The notes under the pieces were generated by a model that saw nothing but the letters and a program-made list of their open reading frames with translations, made no database searches and was not told the DNA's origin. Both the position numbers and the translations under genes were made by a program. A stretch of DNA of 64,000 nt from the NCBI GenBank assembly GCA_014529385.2, contig CM043964.1:136129420-136193419 (forward strand), in the 5' to 3' direction. Position 1 is the stretch's first letter; each line of letters starts with the position of its first letter. The DNA is from Adiantum capillus-veneris. Its lineage: Eukaryota > Streptophyta > Polypodiopsida > Polypodiales > Pteridaceae. Below are positions 1 to 11,693 of the stretch, piece by piece.

Positions 1-103
1 CAAACCCTAACCCTTATCACATGGTCAACATACCGAGTGGAGAGGAAGAAGCTTGACAATTAGAGAAACATGTTAGAAGGTAATGAAAGCTAGAGGGTGA
101 TCC

Positions 104-104
<1 letters not shown>

Positions 105-149
<45 letters not shown>
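105..149. repeat. (GA)n microsatellite
   Basis: An uninterrupted AG dinucleotide run of about 45 bp. It is one of at least a dozen long GA/CT or CA/GT tracts in the window. Confidence 0.97.
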
Positions 150-153
<4 letters not shown>

Positions 154-861
154 CCTAACCATGCACCCAACATCTTAACCTGTCAATCTGACTCACCTTA
201 TTCTATTGGATAATATTAGAACAATAACGGTGAGTGAGGGGAGGGGTTTGCTTTATTTAGAAATCACATAAATAACTTGTAGTTGTGGGCCATTGAAAAA
301 ACCCCTTATTCATCATGGTTTCATCAATAAAATTATCCCTATTTTTAAATAACTCAATGTATTTTTTCTAAACCAAATGTTAGAGTTATCTCTTGTGTCT
401 GTTGTATTAAATCTTCCAAAATCCTTGAATGAAAAAACCCTCTTGGTGATGTCATATTAGTCATATTGGTGATGTCATAAGGTGGAATCCTCGAGGTTGA
501 TGCCTTGTTCACCTTTTCTATCTTCACTTACAATGATGATGATGAAGAGGGCAAGAAGTCTAGTGTGTGAGAGCTTGAAGCTTGTGTGATAGTGGAGGTG
601 ATGATGAACATAAAGCTTGGGAGACAACATGAAGAAGATGGGAAGCTTTTGGCAATGAATTTGCAAGCCATACTAAAGATGGTGTGGCAAGATTGCTGCC
701 ATGGAGGATGTGCGACTTTAAATTTCTCGTTAAAAGAAAATCAAAACTGGTTACCATGAAGATACCCATGCATGTACTTGGGGTCATTGTCGCGTACATA
801 ACGTGCATATACTTGTAGTCATGCATGGATTAAAAAATTATTGCCTCTGTGTGTGTGGGGG

Positions 862-863
<2 letters not shown>

Positions 864-910
<47 letters not shown>
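864..910. repeat. (CT)n microsatellite
   Basis: A CT dinucleotide run of about 47 bp preceded by a short GT and G run. Any open frame across it is a Leu/Ser repeat artefact. Confidence 0.97.
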
Positions 911-912
<2 letters not shown>

Positions 913-2079
913 ATCTCTCTCCCCAATTACCTATGCTCTCTCCTCTTTTTGTGGCAAAGTTCCATGGCTATTGTTTTAACCTCTCATATGTTTTTTGATC
1001 AAGCGGCTTTAATAATTCTATTACACAGGTCAAGTAATTCTTATGCCTTTCACAAGGTTATTAGCACATTCTACAAGTGTAGTAAGGACATTGTCAACAT
1101 GACTCTTGTAATCACACATTAATATCTATTAGCACCTCATACGACAAAATGGTTCCCTACTAATTATTTAATAAAACTATCTATGGTTGAGGCTGATTAT
1201 ATCCTATACGAGACACTATATAATCACATGTCTCTATTGTTGTGCAAATTTTTTGATAAAAGATGAGAATATCAATTGTATTTTTGTTGGACCTTAGTTT
1301 TCAATGTCAAAAATAGTTAGCATTCCCGATAAATATATAGCTTAATTTTTTGTAAAGATCCTAATTGTTTATTTTGAAAATAAAGGTTTTTCTTTAGCAA
1401 TAATTCTAGCTTCTTGTTGAGTCCATCACGTGTGCGTGCAAGAGCTTGTGCTTGCCACCATTTTATAATGTCAGGACTAGGCTCTCTCGTCTCGAGTCTC
1501 TCAATAAGAAACAGGTTCCCTTCCAAAGCCTCCTCGCTATCTCACACGGGCAGAAGGGGATCAATGGCCCACACCCATTTCGGGGATCGGGTGTGATCTG
1601 AGCCATCCAATGCGTTGTGTAAATTTGGGAAAATAGTTAAATTCGGGTGCAACAAAACTTGTAAATTCGGGTGTCCAGACACTATCTTTTTCGACTTTTT
1701 TTTTTGGCAAGGTTAAGACAAGTGAACAACCAAGGTTTGAGACATGCTCGTGTTGTACTTTCAACTTTTTGTAGAGGATCTAAACAGAATGATTGTTGAG
1801 CTCCAAATTTGAAGCAGTCACATTGCATTGTGCACTCCAATCTATGTAGACTCATAGTGCCGAGTGTAGAAGCATATGTGAGTTTACTTGGTTTCTATAT
1901 AAATGTTGCTTTTTCTCTGGTTGTACATTTCTTTCTCTTCAAGAATTACTTGCCTTTTTATTTACATATCACCACGATCGTCATTGCACTTGAAAAGAAT
2001 TGGACGAAACACATTTGTGACATGAATTTTGCTTCTACGTGCTGAAGTTTAATCCAATATGTATGTTTTCAAAGGCATA

Positions 2080-3215
2080 AACAGAATGATGAATTCATGG
2101 AAGAGCACTAACCTAATCATATCCATTTGGACACACTCCATGTCCACTTTGGAAAATCAAATCAACCACTTCTTGCAAGATAGTCATTTTGACAACTGGC
2201 AAGAAAACCTTGTTAAAATCTACACCTTGCTTTTGCTTGAAACCTTTGGGAATCCAATCTAACCTTGTACTCCGGATTCTTGCCATTGGGTGCATTTTCA
2301 ACTTGTAGATCCATTTACATGGCAAAGCATCCTTCCCTTTTAGCAATAGTATTGAGTCTCAAATTTGAGTCTTTTGCAAAGTAACCATCTCCGACTTTAT
2401 ATCCCTCTACCACACCACGGTGTTTGGACGCATCACTTTTGCACACTTTCTTCACCCTTTGGTGCATTGATAACCTTTACTTTTTGTCCATAAATATGTG
2501 ATATAACATCTTGAAATGTAACCTTTCTGACCTCAACCTATTTGGGAGGCTTTTCTTGCATTTTTAGCTCATTGCATATGACATCATTGCTATAGATTAT
2601 CTTATGAGACATTGGGCCTTGTAGACAATAACCTATCTCATTACTTCTCCGTAGCCAAGGAAAATGCACGTCTACAATGTTGGTTCAAGTTTCTTTCTGA
2701 GCTTCTTTGGCACATGCAAAAAGGCTTTACAAACAAAGACTCTCAAACGGTGATAGGCAGATTTACAACTACTCCAAGATTTGTCCTGAACACCACTATC
2801 TAATGACTTCAATGGTGATCTATTAAGCACATGAACTATGGTTCTCAAAGCTTCAACCCAAAAACCATATGGCAAATTAACATGGGATAACATATTGTAA
2901 AGTCGCTCTTGAATCATGGTATTCCTCTTCTCGAAAACTCGATTTTGGGCTAGTGTATGAGGAGTAGTGAACTCTCTCTTAAGGCCATGCACATCACAAA
3001 TGTGTGGAATTCATGGGAAAGATATTCACTACCATTGTCAATCCTCAAGCATTCAAGCTTCTTCTTCAATTGATTTTGTATACTCCAGTTCTTAATGATG
3101 AGTAATGCATTATCCTTATGCTTCAAAGGATTTGCTCAAACCTTCCGAGTTGCATCATCTATGAAAGTGATAAAGTTTGCAATACCATCTCTAGAAAAGT
3201 AGTATGAGGTGATCT
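2080..3215 (-). pseudogene. Ty1/copia pol relic: integrase core to start of reverse transcriptase
   Basis: Read on the minus strand, 3200 to 2990 gives an integrase core with FITFIDDATRKV and ECLRIDNGSEYLSHEF. Next, 2992-2672 gives LKREFTTPHTLAQNRVFEKR and LPYGFWVEALR. Finally 2346-2113 gives the start of a copia reverse transcriptase, CKWIYKLK followed by PKGFKQKQGVDFNKVFLPVV. These are in the normal copia order (integrase, then RT). The frames change several times and stops occur in the linker, so it is not functional. No LTRs were found beside it, and the RT YVDD region is missing, so this is a truncated internal fragment. The family call is secure from these motifs; the lineage within copia is not determined. 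Confidence 0.88.
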
Positions 3216-4679
3216 AGTTTAACTCTCATGAACACAATATTCACACACATCAAAATTTTAAAAAATAAATGCAGACAAAGAATGCAAATGAGATAAGGCT
3301 TTCATTGCATTTGGCTGAAATGCCTACTAAGTTATGCAACATAGAAGTGTTTTCCTACTCTGTTATGTTTAATATATGACCTTGAGCCATAAATACATAT
3401 AATGGATAAAGGATTCCACAATTACCCCCTCTAGCCATGGCTAAAGTGTTATTCTATTATGGTAGTGATGTCTGTGACGCTTAGGACCACTAGAGGACTT
3501 TTTTTTCCTCATTAGGAGGTTTTTTCCTTGGCTTGTATATATGCCCATCACTCTAGGGAAATCCTTATCCTAAAATTAGCACATTCAATAATATTTCTTT
3601 ACGTGTTTTGTGCTCTTGAGTTTCTCCATCTTCTCCATGTTTGCGAGCATTCTTAGAAGCTATCTTTCTTCTTACTCTCAGAATTATGGCTTCTTCTTTT
3701 TCCCGCACAAAAAGCTCTAGGAGTTGTTCAACTCTCTTCTCAACTAGCCTCACCATGAGTCTACCAAGAAGGCCAAGAAGTAGCATAAGCTCTATTTTCA
3801 TCTCAAACTCCCTCAATGGAAATAATCAATGGCAAGAGCAGAGGATAAGCAAAGGTTCTTGGGGTCTCATGCAACCAAGAAGGAGAAGGTCTACAATTCC
3901 CCCCCCCGCATGGAAAGCAAGAGTGATGAATTTTAAAGTGAAATTTGGTAAGAAGACTGCAAAAGAGGTTTTAGTTAAACATGTTTTCACTCACTTTGAT
4001 GTCATTGCTCATGGCGGTAATGTCTCAATGGTACACTATCCACAATGCAATTGTAAGTTATCTCTTCCATTCATAGATGCTTATCCTTCTTTTTGTTGTC
4101 TTACATTTAGCTCTTACATTTAAGAGTTTTATCCTTTTTCATACAAGGAATCGGAGATAGTGAGTGCATTATAGGCCTCATCTCTATAAGCCATGCTCAC
4201 ATTGGTATCTTATAGTATGCGGGAATAACTAGCAAGAGCTGTGCAAATGAATGCATATTCTTCTATAGCCATCTCTACCAAATCAACCAAAGGAATAAAA
4301 AAGGAACATTCGTAAAGGTTCCTCTATTAACCAGCTAGAACTTCGTGGACTGGCCAGTTCCCTACACAACATTGAGTGAGTCATTATATACAAAGGTCTT
4401 TCTGAAACTTTGTACCCACTAAATTGGTGAAGCTCGCAAATTTTTGTCCTTTAGTATATCTGTTGAGCTTTTTCAGAGCTGCCATGTACATGTCACTAAG
4501 ACTATATTAGTCTACATATGCCTTGATTCTTCCTTCAGTGATAAGATTCTTGATGCAGGATGGCATGTGAAAGAGATAGATGGCATATGCTGCGAGATTG
4601 CACTTGACACTCTAGTTGTCAAGTATATGATTTCCACTCAGCCACTTATCATCTCCTTTTGGTGCAAGAATTCTCACTT
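3216..4679. other. No recognised gene; one unassigned open frame
   Basis: The plus strand has a 160-codon open frame at 3641-4123, Ser/Arg-rich at its start and carrying RVMNFKVKFGKKTAKEV near the middle. I do not recognise the family. The overlapping minus-strand frame 3816-3565 is Glu/Lys/Leu-rich and could be the real reading direction of a coiled-coil relic. Neither has supporting context. Confidence 0.3.
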
Positions 4680-4980
4680 TGTTGGAAGTTGATATTTGCC
4701 TATTGATCACTCAACAAGTTTGGAGAGTAACATTGTCATAGATGTGGAAGTGGTCGATAAAGACCTCAACCTTGTGATAGTGATTAAAATAAGGGACCAA
4801 TGCAACCTGTTGCAACTCCAACACGCCATAGCGGAGGAGACTACGGACAATGATCCCTTATTCTTTAGTACATAAAAGAAGAAGGAGTCAATGCTCAATG
4901 TGCACTGTACTCCACCCACACACAACTCATCCTCTCTTCTCCTTCCCCACACCACATACACCGTTCACTCTTCTCACACA
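4680..4980 (+). mobile_element. Probable 5' LTR of a plus-strand copia element
   Basis: The segment starts TGTTGGAAG and ends CTCACACA, so it has the TG...CA ends of an LTR, at 301 bp. It is followed 7 bp later by a primer-binding-site match and then by a gag-like start codon at 5034. No second copy of this LTR was found in the window, so the call rests on the ends, the length and the adjacent primer site. Confidence 0.6.
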
Positions 4981-4987
4981 TTTCAAC

Positions 4988-5000
4988 TGGTATTAGAGCC
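4988..5000 (+). promoter_or_regulatory. Primer-binding site for initiator Met-tRNA
   Basis: TGGTATTAGAGCC differs by one base from the common plant LTR-retrotransposon site TGGTATCAGAGC, which pairs with the 3' end of initiator methionine tRNA. Its place just inside the LTR sets the element's direction as plus. Confidence 0.75.
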
Positions 5001-5033
5001 AAAGTTTCTCAGGTGTCATCTACACCAACACCA

Positions 5034-5390
5034 ATGGCGCGTGCACGAGCTCCATCTTGAGCTAAGGCTCAAGGAAACTTAGGTGCAAAAGAAGATTTCA
5101 TAGATAAGAACACTGCAAAAATTGGGTATAAGCCTTGGTGCTTGCAAAGCTTTTGAAGCTTCAAAGGCTTGGAATAGTGCATGAAGAAGCATAACAAGGG
5201 GACCATTGCAAAGGTAGCACTAAATGAAAGATATAAAATTAAATGCAATGAAAATTGGAAGGTAGCAGCGGACCTAAAGTATTAAAGCACCATTGAAATA
5301 CACCTTCTTTAGTACATGGCAAGGGGAGCAAAAACGACATTGAAGCTACATCAAGGAGTGCAAGGGGTAGCATTCTCAGTTTGCAAGGGT
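5034..5390 (+). pseudogene. Copia gag start, broken and interrupted
   Basis: After the primer-binding site an ATG opens MARARAPS, then stops occur in frame (for example after APS). Downstream codons read AKAQGNLGAKEDFIDKNTAK and continue to about 5390 with further stops. The sequence then runs into the (CA)n tract that bounds the Penelope-like composite. The same element probably resumes beyond 14.05 kb, where a zinc knuckle and protease are found on the same strand. Product assignment as gag rests on position, not on a strong motif. Confidence 0.45.
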
Positions 5391-5410
5391 GTGGTTATGT
5401 GTGCGCGCGT

Positions 5411-5411
<1 letters not shown>

Positions 5412-5451
<40 letters not shown>

Positions 5452-5469
5452 CTCTCTCTCTCTCTCTCT
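5412..5469. repeat. (CA)n-(CT)n tract at left edge of the composite element
   Basis: About 37 bp of CA followed by about 21 bp of TC. The left 2.3 kb repeat begins directly after it, and the right copy is also preceded by a (CA)n tract. Confidence 0.95.
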
Positions 5470-5743
5470 AAAGTATTGGTTTTTGCTTGCTATTTTCTCC
5501 CCCCACTTCGGTTTTTTCCCCCCCTATTGGGATTATAGAGCTTTCTTTGCTCTGCCATTGTAAATACGTGGGGCTAAGCCCTTGCATAATTGAAGCGTGA
5601 ATTTATTAGTATCCTTATATGGGGAAGGCGGCCCCGTATACTCTCTGACTATGGACCTCCCAGGCGATGGCAATCGCGGGCCGAGTGTGGGATTCTCACA
5701 GTAAGGGGCGGCCATGCACATTCATCTCCACCTCCCTGGAAGC

Positions 5744-5790
5744 GTGCACACCTACATATTTAAACAATGTGCACACCTACATATTTAAAC
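5744..5790 (+). promoter_or_regulatory. Duplicated TATA-like promoter segment
   Basis: The unit GTGCACACCTACATATTTAA plus two or three following bases occurs twice in tandem (5744-5768 and 5769-5790). The right repeat has it once, at 11973-11994. ATATTTAAA about 30 bp before the C-rich ACCTTGGCCCTCACTTAG suggests a core promoter at the start of a transcript. This is inference from spacing only. Confidence 0.4.
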
Positions 5791-5877
5791 AGAGGTGAGG
5801 GCACACCTTGGCCCTCACTTAGCCTTGGACTAGGTTTTTTTGGCTTATTTTTGTCACTGTCTGAACTTGCTAAAGAA

Positions 5878-6078
5878 ATGGAGCTTGCAGCTCAAGCAAC
5901 ACAGATGGTATATTCTACCTTACTACCAATTCCGGTTTTTGGTTTGTTCTTTGTTATAATGCTATGCATGGTTGAGATTGGAGCCGTCTGTTTTACATTG
6001 TATATTGGTCATAATCATAAACAAACAGTTGCGCCATGGCATGGATGGCTTGTCTTGAGACCTCGATTTGCATTTTAA
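5878..6078 (+). CDS. Small conserved open frame with one membrane segment (left copy)
   Basis: From MELAAQATQ the 66-residue frame continues into LLPIPVFGLFFVIMLCMVEI, a plausible single transmembrane helix, then a short polar tail. The right repeat keeps the same frame at 12082-12264 with only a few residue changes (for example PVFGLFFGVMLCMVEI). That the frame survives in both copies could mean selection, or merely that the copies are recent. I do not recognise a family. It may be non-coding. Confidence 0.25.
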   Translation: MELAAQATQMVYSTLLPIPVFGLFFVIMLCMVEIGAVCFTLYIGHNHKQTVAPWHGWLVLRPRFAF

Positions 6079-7966
6079 AAAAAAGGGGGATGGTCTCTGT
6101 TGAAGACTTGCATGAACGGAGCATAAATTTGTTGCAGGTGGTTGTACTTAACTCTGTACTAACTGCTGAGGGTTGCTTGTTACACTATAAAAATGATCCT
6201 CTTTAAACAAACTGTTGTGCATGATTGGCTAGGGTCTTGAGACCTCGTTTTGGTAGTTGTTTGTGTTGAAACACTGGCACGGACTGAGGTTCTTCTTGCA
6301 AGTAGGTATTGGCTCTGTGCTAGCAGATGAGGGTTGTTGTTTTCACTAATGGTTATCATATCTAACTGGCATATTGCCGCTGTAGGTGTGTCAGGTAAAG
6401 TGTTGCTCTGAACTAGCCAATAAGGGATGCTTTTCACACTATAAAAAATCTGTGTTGAGCCATCGCATAGTTGGCTTGGGTCTTGACCTTGTTTTGCATT
6501 TGGTAAACGACTTTTGTCGAACACTGGCAAGGACTGAGTGTTTTTTGCAAGAGGATATAGGCTCTGTGCTAGCAGCTAAGGGTTGTTTTTTTCACTAACC
6601 GGTTATCATATTTACCTAGTAAATTGCCGATACAGGTGTGTTAGCTTATGGGTTGCCCTGGTCGTAACCACTGCAGATATCTCTTGGATATTCAATGTGT
6701 CTTTTAAAAAAAAAAGAAAAAAAGGGGGGTGGAGCATGACTGGCAAGATTCGAAAACTGTTGGTTTTTCTCTTTGATAAACTGTTGCCACACTTGGGCTT
6801 ATGTACAACATCACCATTGGGATTTCATATCAGATAAGGGGATGGGGTGTTTTTTAAGTACCCATGACTGTTGAAACTTTAAGGCATCATACTCAAATAA
6901 GGCCGGACACTACCGTCCATTATGGAAATTAATAACTTAGCATTCTGAAGGTAAGTATATAGCTGTTACTTTTGGCTTTGGAAAAAAGCTATGGTTGGGG
7001 ATCCATGAGTCTACTTAGTACAGATGGAGTTTTTAATACTCTATTGATTGGTCATACTGTCATTTTTAATTGTTGTAAAAAGGGAGATTATACATTAACC
7101 TCTTCTGATACCATTGGGCATCTTACACAGTTTAAGTCGTTCTTGACCTCTCCTTGTGTAAAGGAATACCAATGACACCTTGAGATTGTTACTCCTGAAG
7201 GTAAGTATATGGTTACTACTGCAAAGCATAGCTACCGAGCTATGGTGTAAAAAATAGATCTCACGATGATTAAATTGATAAATGGATTCTTGGTGGGCTT
7301 CACAACTCAGTATAACAGGTAGAAGGTAACATTCATTTTTTGATGTAATAAGTAAAAGACTGCTATCATACAAGTTCTAATAAATAACCTAGCTTGTCTA
7401 AAGTAAATAAAATCTATAAGATGGACATGGATAAGAACTGATAGGGTCCATTGATACCTGTAAAACACATCCAAGGCTTACTGAATTGTTGTCTTGTTTG
7501 GATGGATGCACGTAAGGACTCTATCCTATCTTGGAGGGTTTTCTTTTCTTTGGCAAGCAACCTTACTTAAATGAAGCACTCACTGAGGAACGGGGAAGTT
7601 CTTCTACTACTGGTCTAACTGAAAGAGGATCTCTTTCCTACAATCATTGTACCTAAATAATTCTGATACTGAGTTATTTTTGTACTTATCTGTTCATTGC
7701 TCCTTGGCGAGCTATCTTTTGAATGTAAAAATTCAATTATGTCTTATTAGTTAAGATTTAAACAGCTACACACACATCCTATACATAAGGTTTTTCCTTT
7801 CTTGGGGAAACCAGGATGCTGGCCTAGGAAATTGTCTTAGGAATGGAGCTCTAATTTGGACCCACAGTCTGTAAATCCTTTATTAGTAGACTGGTGTTAG
7901 GTGGCCCCTTTTAGACTCTTTTTCTGGTTACCTACTCACAGCTACCATAGTCTCTGACTTTGCCGG
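6079..7966. other. Non-coding rest of left repeat and leader; degenerate tandem units
   Basis: No convincing coding sequence. Two diverged units (around 6310-6400 and 6550-6640) share GGCTCTGTGCTAGCAG, then CACTAA and GGTTATCATAT, then AGGTGTGT, giving a repeat period of roughly 240 bp. After the left repeat ends at 7773, about 190 bp of AT-rich leader precede the first coding remnants. Confidence 0.5.
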
Positions 7967-9604
7967 TTGAAGGTTTGCAGGACCAAGTATACATTACAAT
8001 TTGGACACTTCACTAATTTTATGTCACCTCTTTTTCAAGATTGCTCACGTTATAGAATGACAGCTTGCATGAGTACTAATCACAACCTTGAGAATCATGC
8101 AAAGATTCTCGATCAGATTAAGATTTACCTTAAAGACCATAAACCAAAGAATGCTTTGGCTACTAGAACTAGACCTTTCCTTGCTAGGAAGGCCAAATTA
8201 TGTATTACATACTATGGCAAGAAAATATAAACCTGACCTCACTGTTTTTGGAGACTCTTGCTCTCTCTCAAGGATTGGATCTTACCTCGGAGCCCCTCTC
8301 TGTGGCCTCCTCTCTTGTCCTCAGATGTATTAGCAGCTTGGATGCTTCACAGCTTATTTATGATTCGGCACTTGCCTCTGATAAAAAACTATCTATCTTG
8401 CATATGTTGTCATTTAATGACTGGGTTAAAATTTTGGCTACATTGGACAAAGACTCCTTAGAAGGAGTTAATTTGTTGTCCCAATATATTGCCCAACTTC
8501 CTGTCCTAGCTTCACAATATCAGCAAGAGCTTGCCCTGTTCTCCTCCTCTGGCGCTGAGCTATCTAACTTCCTTAGAAAATTATGTGGGCTTAACCCCTC
8601 GTTTGTCTGCACACCAAATACCCCCCCATCCCTCAAACTGGGGGAATCTTCGGTCGAGATAGTGTAGCACTAGAAGCAGTAAAAGAGTTTCAAAATAATC
8701 TTTGCTCCCTCAATGATGTTAACCTCCTTGAGATGGTACCAAAAATCTCTAAAGTTTTTCCTGTCTTACCAGTAAAGCAAACGAAATTGAGTCCCTCGGA
8801 GTTGACCATCAACTGTGGGTTCTGCTAAACAAAGCCTTCTTGGCTCCTATTCTTAGTGAAACCTGGGTGTACCTTGCTAACCTTCTTGCCTCAACTGTGG
8901 AAGACTGCAAACTCAAGATTCTTAAAGGTGGACAGTTCCTGGACAAAGGGGAGCTGATTAAAGCACCTTTCAACCTTCATCTCATCGACCACTCCAAATG
9001 CCCTTCAAATGCAAGATTATACATACGCACTAAAGGGAACATGGAATTTGCTAAAAGTAACCCGGATTTCTAAACTGAGTCCATCTGGAATATCTTCCGC
9101 CCCTATGTGAAATGTGCTTGTAGATTTCTTGACCCCAAAGCTTCCTGTGATTTAAGCATCATGTGGTTTGACCATGCAATATGGTTCATCCTCAACCATC
9201 TCGATTTATTATTCCCAAAGAAACCAGTCGTCGACTTTCATCTGTCCCTCATCTGCTCCTGGCTAGGTGGACAAGCTAAGCAGATTGTGATTGCACAAAT
9301 CGCCTTTAACATATTCCGTGGTCTTATGCATGATATTCTGAAAGAACTTAAAGCAGATGAACCCGGTGTATACCTCACCACTTATGCTAACTTTAAAGGG
9401 GTCAAGCTCATCACTAGTCTTCTTAAACCTTGTATTGAAGATGATGATTCTCCTGCTCTAAAAAGAGTTAACTCTCTGGCTACTCCCAACTCTTTCACCT
9501 CTTTTTTAACACCTAGCTCCTCGTCTAATCGAGGAAAAACTCGTAGCTTTACAAGAGGGAGAGGCAGGATTCCTGCAATCAGAAACTTCCCTGAAATCTA
9601 ACCC
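7967..9604 (+). pseudogene. N-terminal part of the composite's polyprotein, function unknown
   Basis: Consecutive plus-strand open frames cover 7967-8230, 8200-8667, an out-of-frame stretch at 8669-8825, 8840-9073 and 9107-9601. The last two share one frame with the RT segment and are separated only by TAA codons at 9071-9073 and 9599-9601. The protein is Leu/Ser-rich, with a basic Arg/Gly tail (KTRSFTRGRGR) before the RT segment, which could bind nucleic acid. I see no GIY-YIG, zinc-finger or integrase motif. It lies directly upstream of the reverse transcriptase and was probably fused to it in the intact element. Confidence 0.5.
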
Positions 9605-11507
9605 ATGAATATATTGCAGGTCTCAACAAACCCATGTGGAAGAAGAATTCTCTGCAGAGAAGATCCGAAATGTGGTGCTATCTACATACACTGTCTCTAT
9701 CACAATGTACTTCTCGATTGGATTCAACCAAAAAAACTTTTTTGTGAGTGCTTTGACTTACTTTTTGGGAATCATAAACTGCTTGACAATATTCTCATAG
9801 GATGGAAATATCATCATCCTATAAAAGGATTAGTTTTAAACAATGACTTTCTTCGGCAAGAAGCAATCCCTTATTGTACATGCATTCATTTTGCCACATT
9901 CTACAGGAATTTTGAAGGAATTGGTAACCATGTCTGCACCCAGGATCTCAGCATTATTGATAATGCCACAATACGCAAGCTATTGGATAAAGGCCTCAAT
10001 CATATACCTAACTTTCCAAAAAACCCCTACCTTGCCCTATCAGCTTTACTTAGCTGCCTCACTGACCTTGTCAGTGCTCTCCGACTGGAGATGACAGTCC
10101 TACCGGACTTAAAGGAATTAGTGAAGGAATGCTTCCTTCATAGAATTTCTGAACTTCCTAGGAAGTGGCTTTCTTCTGATAGATCTTGGCTTACATCTCA
10201 ACTAGCTCTTGATTTTCAACTAATCTCGGATAAATGGTTTGTGGTCGGGCTTGACAAAAGCTCCAACTGTCCCACTATTATGTGCAAATACCTGGCTTGG
10301 AAAGCAGCTCTGGATCGAGTATCTGGTAAACAATTCTGTCATACTGACAATACGCCTCAAAATATCTCTAACAAGATTTCTAAATATTTAGGACAGCTTG
10401 GGTACTCGGTAAGTAACACCAAGTTACCAGTACTATTTCCTACATATAAATTCCACAAGCATAAGTTCAGATGGATATCTGATGCCTCCAGCTGTATCTT
10501 CTCTGATATCACCAAAGATATTACTCTTTGCCTTGACCTTATCCTCACAGAATTTGAGCTCATTTGTGCAGATAGGCAAAGAATCTGCCAGGATTTCCTG
10601 AATATCCAATATAATCGCTTATGGTTAACTAAAAACGCTACAAAAGTCACACTTAACCTTCCTCAACATATCTTCCACATCCGCTGATATTACACAATGC
10701 TACAAAAATATTCCACTTAATGGGGATCTCGGCCTTTAGACTGTTTTAGCCAAGGTTATTAATTTAGCCTTTACCAATGCTAAGAAGAGAAAATATCATT
10801 TCATTTCCCTATCCAAGAAGCCTATATGGATTCAAGCATCTCACTCCGCGCACCCTCTACACTTCAATGAATCAAAACTTTGCTCCTATATTTTTTGGAT
10901 GTTGAATAACTGTACTATTATTTTAGGCGGTTGCTGCTTTAACCAATGCCTTGGCATCCCTATGGGCTTCTCTTGCTCACCAATTATGTGCAATATCTAC
11001 CTTGCTTTCTTTGAATACAGATGGTGTCTTAAGAACATGAAAATTGACCACAAAAAACTTCCACTATTTAATCATACTTTTAGATACATGGATGACTTGA
11101 TTAGTATTAACAATAGGGAATTCTCTAATGAGATTGGTCTAATTTACCCCCACTACCTAAAAATTGAGCCCACTTCCCTCCCAGATAACTCGTCATTTTT
11201 TGGGGATTTTTGCAAATATGTCCAATTCCTTAATCTTTCAATATCCCTTCACTCCCCATCTACAGGTGGATATGACCTTAGGTTTATCTAGAGAAAGGAT
11301 CTTCTTAAGCTACCCCACATGGATATCATTAAAAGAAATAGCAATAGGCCATACAAAGCCTCTATTTGCTCCTGTATTGGTCTTCTTTACTTAATCTGCT
11401 ACTCTTCATCTACCCCTTCCTTGGCTTGGGAAGAGATATCTCTACTAATTAAAAAATACTGCTATAACGGATTTAATCAGAATCAGATCAGAAACACTAT
11501 CATATAA
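9605..11507 (+). pseudogene. Reverse transcriptase of Penelope-like type, frameshifted
   Basis: The 360-codon frame 9605-10687 carries the finger region, with PTYKFHKHKFRWISDASS. A one-base shift then leads to motif A, ADITQCYKNIPLNGDL, whose Asp codon is at 10686-10688. Motif B is LGIPMGFSCSPIMCNIYLAF (from about 10950). Motif C is FRYMDDLI (11079-11099), with the catalytic Asp pair present. Downstream, YPHYLKIEPTS and FLNLSISL resemble motifs D and E. After another shift the frame continues to about 11507. From memory, the GIPMG...SP and RY(L/I/M)DD pattern with IYPxxL resembles a family of RT proteins found in animals, algae and early plants and grouped near Penelope elements. It differs from copia (YVDD), gypsy (FxDD) and plant LINE RTs. 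Confidence 0.65.
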
Positions 11508-11571
11508 GCTCTCATTAGGCATAACTGGCCTGGACTATTGTTTCAGAAAGAGAATCTCATCTCTCTTATAA

Positions 11572-11604
11572 GGTAGTAGGCCCATACACAATGGGCCTAC
11601 TACC
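11572..11604 (+). other. Perfect 14-bp stem hairpin at 3' end of the internal region
   Basis: GGTAGTAGGCCCAT is followed by ACACA and then by its exact reverse complement ATGGGCCTACTACC. It lies about 35 bp before the (CA)n tract and right-hand repeat. Such a stem could act in the RNA as a terminator or as a reverse-transcriptase recognition structure. I did not find hammerhead ribozyme core motifs around it. Confidence 0.7.
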
Positions 11605-11637
11605 GACCCATCGTGTGTGGTGCCTGGGTTAGGGCAG

Positions 11638-11639
<2 letters not shown>

Positions 11640-11687
<48 letters not shown>
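11640..11687. repeat. (CA)n tract before the right long repeat
   Basis: An uninterrupted run of about 48 bp. It stands in the same position relative to the right repeat as the 5412-5469 tract does to the left repeat. Confidence 0.97.

Positions 11688-11690
<3 letters not shown>

Positions 11691-11693
<3 letters not shown>

Larger units (their letters stand above)
1..2079. other. No gene recognised; two simple-sequence tracts
   Basis: I see no coding region that resembles a known family on either strand. Short open frames here are AT-rich or run through the CT tract. The stretch holds two microsatellites, listed separately, and otherwise looks like decayed intergenic DNA. Confidence 0.6.
5470..7773 (+). 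repeat. Left long direct repeat (LTR-like) of the composite
   Basis: It starts near the string GGTTTTTGCTTGCTATTTTC and ends AACAGCTACACACACA. It aligns nearly base for base with 11691-13981, with scattered substitutions and small indels. It contains a TATTTAAA promoter-like site, a short membrane-type open frame, degenerate internal tandem units with the recurring phrase GGCTCTGTGCTAGCAG, and several oligo-A stretches. Confidence 0.9.

Noticed and set aside
3641-4123. 160-codon frame as a functional protein gene
   Set aside because: Ser/Arg-rich start opposite a coiled-coil-like minus frame, no motif, and located between copia relics; evidence too weak for a CDS call.
7430-7520. Possible hammerhead ribozyme in the long repeat (ACTGATAGG...GTAAAAC)
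   Set aside because: The core CTGANGA and GAAA elements are not both present with suitable stems.
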